Of a stretch of DNA of 64,000 nt, positions 59,525-64,000 are shown one piece after another. The notes under the pieces are model-generated. The model made no database searches. It was not told where the DNA came from and saw nothing but the letters and a program-made list of their open reading frames with translations. The stretch lies in the NCBI RefSeq assembly GCF_963855985.1, contig NC_087093.1, positions 2,053,501 through 2,117,500 of the forward strand, given 5' to 3'. This DNA is from Ostrinia nubilalis. Lineage: Eukaryota > Arthropoda > Insecta > Lepidoptera > Crambidae. Positions within the stretch are counted from its first letter, which is position 1; every line of letters starts with the position of its first letter. The position numbers and the translations under genes are program-made.

Positions 59525-59650
59525 TTTAGGCCGAGTTGCATGACCTAATTTTAACAGTAACTATAACGATAACCAGTGTATTTTGTATGGAGTTTGACAG
59601 ATGTTTGACGTTTGTTAAAGTTAAAGCAAGATGGTGCAACCCAACCTTAG
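59525..59650. mobile_element. GGTTGCACC MITE, complete
   Basis: GGCCGAGTTGCATGACCTAA to GATGGTGCAACCCAACC, flanked by TTA on both sides; 126 bp including duplications. Confidence 0.85.
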
Positions 59651-60689
59651 AATAAAAAAAAGAAAACCTATTTTTTATTAAAAACCTATATTTAATTAAT
59701 TTGGTTATTCCCAGAGCCACTAATGGAAAATGTCTTTATTTACGAGATTCTAATCTAAATTATCTACTTTAAACTGAACTCCCATAGATGATCCAGTTTC
59801 CAAACAAGGTCATCAATTGCCAACACCATAAATATTCACCGGTTTCAAATGTCCCCATTCCGTAACCCCGTCAAAACCCCTTCTCACCTCGAAGAGACTA
59901 TATTCGGGAGGGTCGCATTAATACCCTAAATATTAATCACAATTGCCAATTACGTACAGCCTCGTCACATTAAATTCAATAATACGACCTGCAAATAAAT
60001 TATTTATACGCTGCAATAAACTTAGTTCATCAAATGCGATAGTGTTGTTAGTAATTAATGGATTTGTCACTGATATCGATACTTTATGAATAATTCATGA
60101 TGCCGTGTGCTTTGATTGAGCGCTGCTCTATTATATATTGATGACCGATTTGTCATGTCAAGCAGGGTATCAACGCTTGATTTATTTTTGAAGGTTATTA
60201 GAGCCTTGGGTTATTTTGACAGTTTAATTAAAATTAAAATGCTGCCAGCCTTTAAGGTTAAAAATCATGTTTAAAAAAGTGATAGCTAGTCACTAAAATT
60301 ATAGTCTTTTAAAATTGACAAACTTTGCACAAAAACAGGCCACAAGTGAAATTATGAGTGAACATCCCTCTACGTCAACATCCTCTATGTTATATACTAC
60401 ATTGAAAACCGTTACTTGAAAATACCGGTAAATTACTCGATGTCTCATCACTATCCCCAGCTATGATTTGAATGGAACCTATAATGGAAAGTTTAATCAC
60501 TACCAACCCAACTTATTCCATGTTTAAGTTTGCGTAATTTCCTCTGGGAGGGTTGTTTGACGATGGCCGGCCACACTGAATTATTAACCGTCCGGCCTAT
60601 CGGTCATTTCGATCCTAATAATACTGGCTGTTTTGTAAAATAGGTTTAATAAAAACAATAATCTATAAGATAAAAATTAAATTAAACAA
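59651..60689. other. Non-coding intron
   Basis: No gene. 60560-60605 has GGCCGGCC and CCGTCCGGCC words, loosely like the duplicated motif at 37072. Confidence 0.35.
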
Positions 60690-60818
60690 TTTCTTTTTTT
60701 TAATGTTCGTTGAAGTCCAAGAATGGTTTTTACAGCAAGGAGATTTCGAATAATTTCCGGGAAAACCCTAAAAAACAGCCCTTTTTTCAGGCGGGTGAAG
60801 CCGCGGGCGGAAAGCTAG
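60690..60818 (+). mobile_element. Helitron 3' fragment
   Basis: TTCGTTGAAGTCCAAGAATG to GGCGGGTGAAGCCGCGGGC hairpin and GGAAAGCTAG followed by T. Confidence 0.78.
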
Positions 60819-60920
60819 TTCTGAATAAAAACAAAGAAAAGTTTGGTGAAACAGCATTAGAAGTGAAAGAACTCACAGTTTTTTCTATTTTACATTTTAA
60901 CTACCCATAACGAAGAAACT

Positions 60921-61046
60921 CTTAGGCTGAGTTGCACCACCTAACTTTGACCGTAACTATGACGATAACCGGTGTGCTTTGTATGGAGTTTGACAGATTA
61001 TTGACGTTTGTCAAAGTTAAAGTGAGAAGGTGCAACCCAGACTTAG
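60921..61046. mobile_element. GGTTGCACC MITE, complete
   Basis: TTA-flanked; ends GGCTGAGTTGCACCACCTAA and AAGGTGCAACCCAGAC, with the core AACCGGTG. Lies 30 bp from a SINE fragment. Confidence 0.87.
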
Positions 61047-61074
61047 TCTTCCTGTCTCCTGTTGGAAAATAACG

Positions 61075-61385
61075 ACTAAGCCGAAGGTGGAAGCAAACTT
61101 CACCCGGAATCTTCAATTACAGACGAACTGGCTATCTTACCTCCAACTGTTACAACAGAACAACGTTGCAACATTGTTGTTACGGCAAAAGACTAAGGCT
61201 GGGTTGCACCATCTTACTTTAACTTTGGCAAACGTCAAAAATCTGTCAAACTCTACACAAAAAGCACCGGTTATTGTTATAGTTACGGTTAAAATAAGGT
61301 GGTGCATCTCAGCCTTAGGAAAGATAATAATCGTAGCTAGCCAGGCAGACTTAGAACAAGGCACAAGCCCTACAAACCAAACTTT
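61075..61385 (-). mobile_element. SINE body split by a MITE
   Basis: 61075-61192 (GCCGAAGGTGGAAGCAAACT, CTGGCTATCTTACCTCCAAC) and 61319-61385 (AGCTAGCCAGGCAGACTTAG) match consecutive parts of the SINE at 39140-39448. The 126-bp MITE lies exactly between them. The tRNA-like head is absent. Confidence 0.8.
61193..61318. mobile_element. GGTTGCACC MITE nested in SINE
   Basis: Ends CTAAGGCTGGGTTGCACC and GGTGCATCTCAGCCTTAG, core AGCACCGGTTATTG. Inverted relative to 60921-61046, so the two form a widely spaced inverted pair. Confidence 0.87.
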
Positions 61386-61432
61386 TCATCTTCCACAAAA
61401 TTATTTTGGATAGTAACAGATAGACTAAGACA

Positions 61433-61833
61433 GTAAGAGCTAGCGAACGCCAGACCTACGTCATTTTATAAAAGCTGAAAGTTTGTCAGCGTATGCTCCC
61501 AATATAGGATATAATGTTGGTGAATCATGAAGTTTGGGTCATCGTGGCTTTGGCAGCTACCCTAAAAAAACTGGCAAGGAGTTGGAACTGTCAAAACTGT
61601 CTGGCTGATGGGGAAACTACTTCTAATTATTTCCCAAATATGATTCATAAAAAACAGCTTCTTTAGGGTACAGATACTACTTTTTTTAGCAGACAGTTTT
61701 TCTAGGGTAGCTGCCAAAGCCACGATGACCCAAACTTCATGATTCACCAACATTATATCCTATATTGGGAGCATACGCTGACAAACTTTCAGCTTTTATA
61801 AAATGACGTAGGTCTGGCGATCACTAGCTCTTA
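61433..61833. mobile_element. Foldback element with arms of about 130 bp
   Basis: The left arm (61433-61572) and right arm (about 61694-61833) are nearly perfect inverts, e.g. CCAGACCTACGTCATTTTAT and ATAAAATGACGTAGGTCTGG. The spacer is about 120 bp. No transposase. The reading frames it contains are by-products of the palindrome. Confidence 0.9.
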
Positions 61834-62627
61834 GTCTAAGAGTTTCACAAACATGCAACGTTATACATTTCAATCCATCTATCTCATTTCGGGCTCTGAA
61901 TAGTTTGATTATGATATTGAATGTTAGTCCCAAACAGTAATGGAATTCATTATGATTTGGGGCTAATCAAAACCTATTGTTGATTGATGTTTGCGTCCTC
62001 GAAGATATAATTTTATATTACAGATTATTTCTTAACAGATAATGGAGCTGGTAAAGATTTGTGATGGGTGACTTTTATACCGGAGGAAAAAACTCAAGTG
62101 ATGATAGGAAAGTAAATATAAAAATAATAAACAAGAATACTTAAATAAGATTATTTCGATTAAAAGTGTAATTATAACGGTAATAATTAGATAATCCTTA
62201 AAATGTAATATGCAGTAAATTTAGCAAGCTATTCAACGTACAAAAACGACCCGTGCCCCAACTACTGATGTTCATTATTTAGTGTAAAATTTTCATCTTA
62301 TAATGTAAAAAAAAACAATACGATAACGTGTATTCGTTGATTATGACGCTAATTTCTGTTTGCCAAAATAAAACCTATCGTACTTCAATTTTTGTTTACT
62401 ACGCCCTCACGCTGTAGCATTTCACGCGCGCCTCTTTTTGTTACTCGTAGTACAGATGCTGCTACGGCGCTACGACGCTACGGCGTGGCAAGCATCGTAG
62501 TCCGAAGTTTACAATACATACTACGACGACTAAAATGTTTGAAATTATCTCTTACAAAACTAAGAACGTTATAAAATGGGGTTTTATATTCTAAAATGAA
62601 GCATTATAATATATAAAAGATAGTTAC
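61834..62627. other. Non-coding intron
   Basis: AT-rich. 62400-62500 has CTACGGCGCTACGACGCTAC, a short imperfect GCTACG repeat. Confidence 0.4.
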
Positions 62628-62676
62628 CTCCTCTGTTTTCGCTGTCCGCCGGTTTCACCTGTATTGCTCGGTTCAT
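62628..62676 (-). CDS. bru3: bruno-3/CELF 49-bp exon, end of RRM1
   Basis: Acceptor TTTCAG|ATGAAC at 62677/62676, donor GAG|GTAACT at 62628/62627. Its 49 bp encode MNRAIQVKPADSENRG plus one base; the next exon (33431) supplies the rest of an Asp codon. The peptide is the last strand of RRM1 (xPIQVKPAD in CELF proteins) plus the short RRM1-RRM2 linker. The ATG is internal, not a start, in the family. The upstream RRM1 exons must lie beyond 64000. Confidence 0.92.
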
Positions 62677-64000
62677 CTGAAACAAAAATATAAACTTAAT
62701 ATTTTGTACTAAATTCTTGCAAGTAGACTGCTCTGTTATGTGTTATTTCTGTGAATTTTATATAAATAATTGTGATTTCAACTCCTTAACCGATTGAGTC
62801 CCAGACGGCATTAATTAATGTCATAACAATTGATTATCTATTGTGTCTAGATTCGCGGAGCTTGAAGGATTAAAATACATAAAATATTGCAATGACATAC
62901 GTTGCAGATTACTGCTATGAAATTAATGACAATTATTTTATTTGTAACTTTATTTTCTCCAAATACTAGGAGAGTCTTTTAAAATTACCTTATTGTTTAT
63001 TTCTAAAACATTAGACAGTAAAATCAACAGTAACAGGACAAAAGGGGTATTTATGTAAATAATTTCATTGTCGTTAAATTTAATTAATTACTACCGACCC
63101 TTCTGGCAATACTGTCAATACAACAGAGCTTATCAGCAGGTATAATAAAGCAAATAAACATATTTAAAGACCACTGCAACTGTTTAGGAATTACCGACCA
63201 TCTACAAAAATAACTATGTTTTAATTATAGAGTTTGTAAGCTTCTTTATTGGCAGTATTTTAGGGACAAAATACTTAAACATCGAAGAATGAAAATAAGC
63301 TATGTTATACAAACAGCTAAAGTTATTTTAGGCAATGTAAAGTACTTTTGAATTATGCATTGAACAGCGATAGCCGAAGGCTTTATTTGGAATATCTAGC
63401 TGTGCTAATTTTAGAAAGTTTGTTTTCTAAATTGACCCAACCGGAAATCGAACACGGCCCCTCGAGCTCAAGGCGTATCACAACGGCATGGTTGTTTGCA
63501 AAAACTTTTCTCTGACTGCCGTTCCACATTGATTGAAACATTTTGTGACAGATACATCATCATGAGTATCCTTCACAAAATGTAGTCTTAGCAGATTTGA
63601 ATAATATCTAAACATGTATCATCCTAGATTCCTAGATCAAATTTTGCTGAATAAAAACTGTTAAATGATTGAAAATACATACAGTTTATAGTATTGAGTT
63701 GCTTCTGTAAATTGACATCCAAATGCATAATAATGAGAAAATAGAAACTTTTCGACAGGATACTACCTCTTGTGCACTTGCCTATGACATTGAATCGATT
63801 AATAATCTCTCAATTCCATAATATTCACTATTTTACTACATCACACGAACAAGTTTTTGCTCGCACAGCATTCCCAGTACATGAAAATGGCCGAGAAAAA
63901 CTCCAAGTCATGGGATACCTAACCTAGTTCCCAAAGTTGCTAGGCGTTCGCTGAGTTATATAAAAATACATTTGGTTTAGTTTTGAACTGCACGGTAATA
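62677..64000. other. Upstream bruno-3 intron, partial
   Basis: No further exon seen. At about 63430-63500 the minus strand holds GTGTTCGATTTCCGG (B-box-like) preceded by tRNA-like words, a likely decayed tRNA-derived SINE head; its limits are unclear. Confidence 0.4.
63425..63500 (-). repeat. Possible tRNA-derived SINE head
   Basis: The plus strand reads CCAACCGGAAATCGAACACG, the complement of a T-arm with B box. No good A box is seen, so this is tentative. Confidence 0.4.

Larger units (their letters stand above)
33432..62627 (-). other. bru3: bruno-3 intron, 29,196 bp
   Basis: Bounded by GTAACT (donor at 62627) and CCACAG (acceptor at 33432), phase 1. Inferred from the two flanking exons, which join into the uninterrupted family sequence [13 protein letters not shown]. 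All mobile elements listed between these points are intronic insertions. No other exon in frame is supported within it. Confidence 0.85.

Overview
This is a eukaryotic window, almost certainly from a moth or butterfly (inference). It is AT-rich, has GT-AG introns, and is packed with dispersed repeats that I recognise as typical of Lepidoptera: short Helitrons with 5'-TC and 3'-CTAG ends, 5'-truncated RTE LINE tails ending in (ATG)n, a tRNA-derived SINE, many small TTA/TAA-flanked MITEs and hAT-type MITEs. Only two protein-coding genes can be supported.

Genes. (1) A complete three-exon carboxylesterase of the intracellular alpha-esterase type lies on the minus strand (27311-29523, 542 residues, catalytic Ser/Glu/His present). 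(2) Two minus-strand exons belong to a CELF/Bruno RNA-binding protein, best matched to bruno-3/CELF4: 62628-62676 (end of RRM1 and linker) and 33306-33431 (start of RRM2). They join in phase across a 29.2 kb intron. I did not find the next exon (rest of RRM2) in 1-33305, so the esterase may sit as a same-strand nested gene inside the following bruno-3 intron; this is not proven.

Layout. 1-979: old Helitron and MITE. 980-5984: a 4,997-bp LTR element with two 363-bp LTRs that read as identical, a 4-bp target duplication (GATA), no intact gag/pol, and an interior made largely of repeat arrays. 6 to 27 kb: non-coding, with Helitrons, MITEs, two hAT insertions with perfect 8-bp duplications, a jockey/CR1-like LINE remnant and a 178-bp tandem repeat. 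27.1-29.5 kb: esterase, with a Harbinger-like MITE starting 10 bp past its stop codon. 29.5-33.3 kb: Helitrons and unique DNA. 33.4-62.6 kb: the bruno-3 intron, holding nested SINE/MITE insertions, RTE fragments and foldback elements. 62.7-64 kb: the start of the next upstream bruno-3 intron.

Most notable observation: inside the LTR element, 13 copies of a CAGGGA loop (2131-2532) are each flanked by self-complementary arms. The arms differ in sequence from copy to copy while mostly keeping their pairing. A second array of five hairpins (3981-4156) and a third pair (about 3274-3355) behave the same way. This looks like selection for RNA (or single-stranded DNA) structure in a very young, non-coding retroelement.
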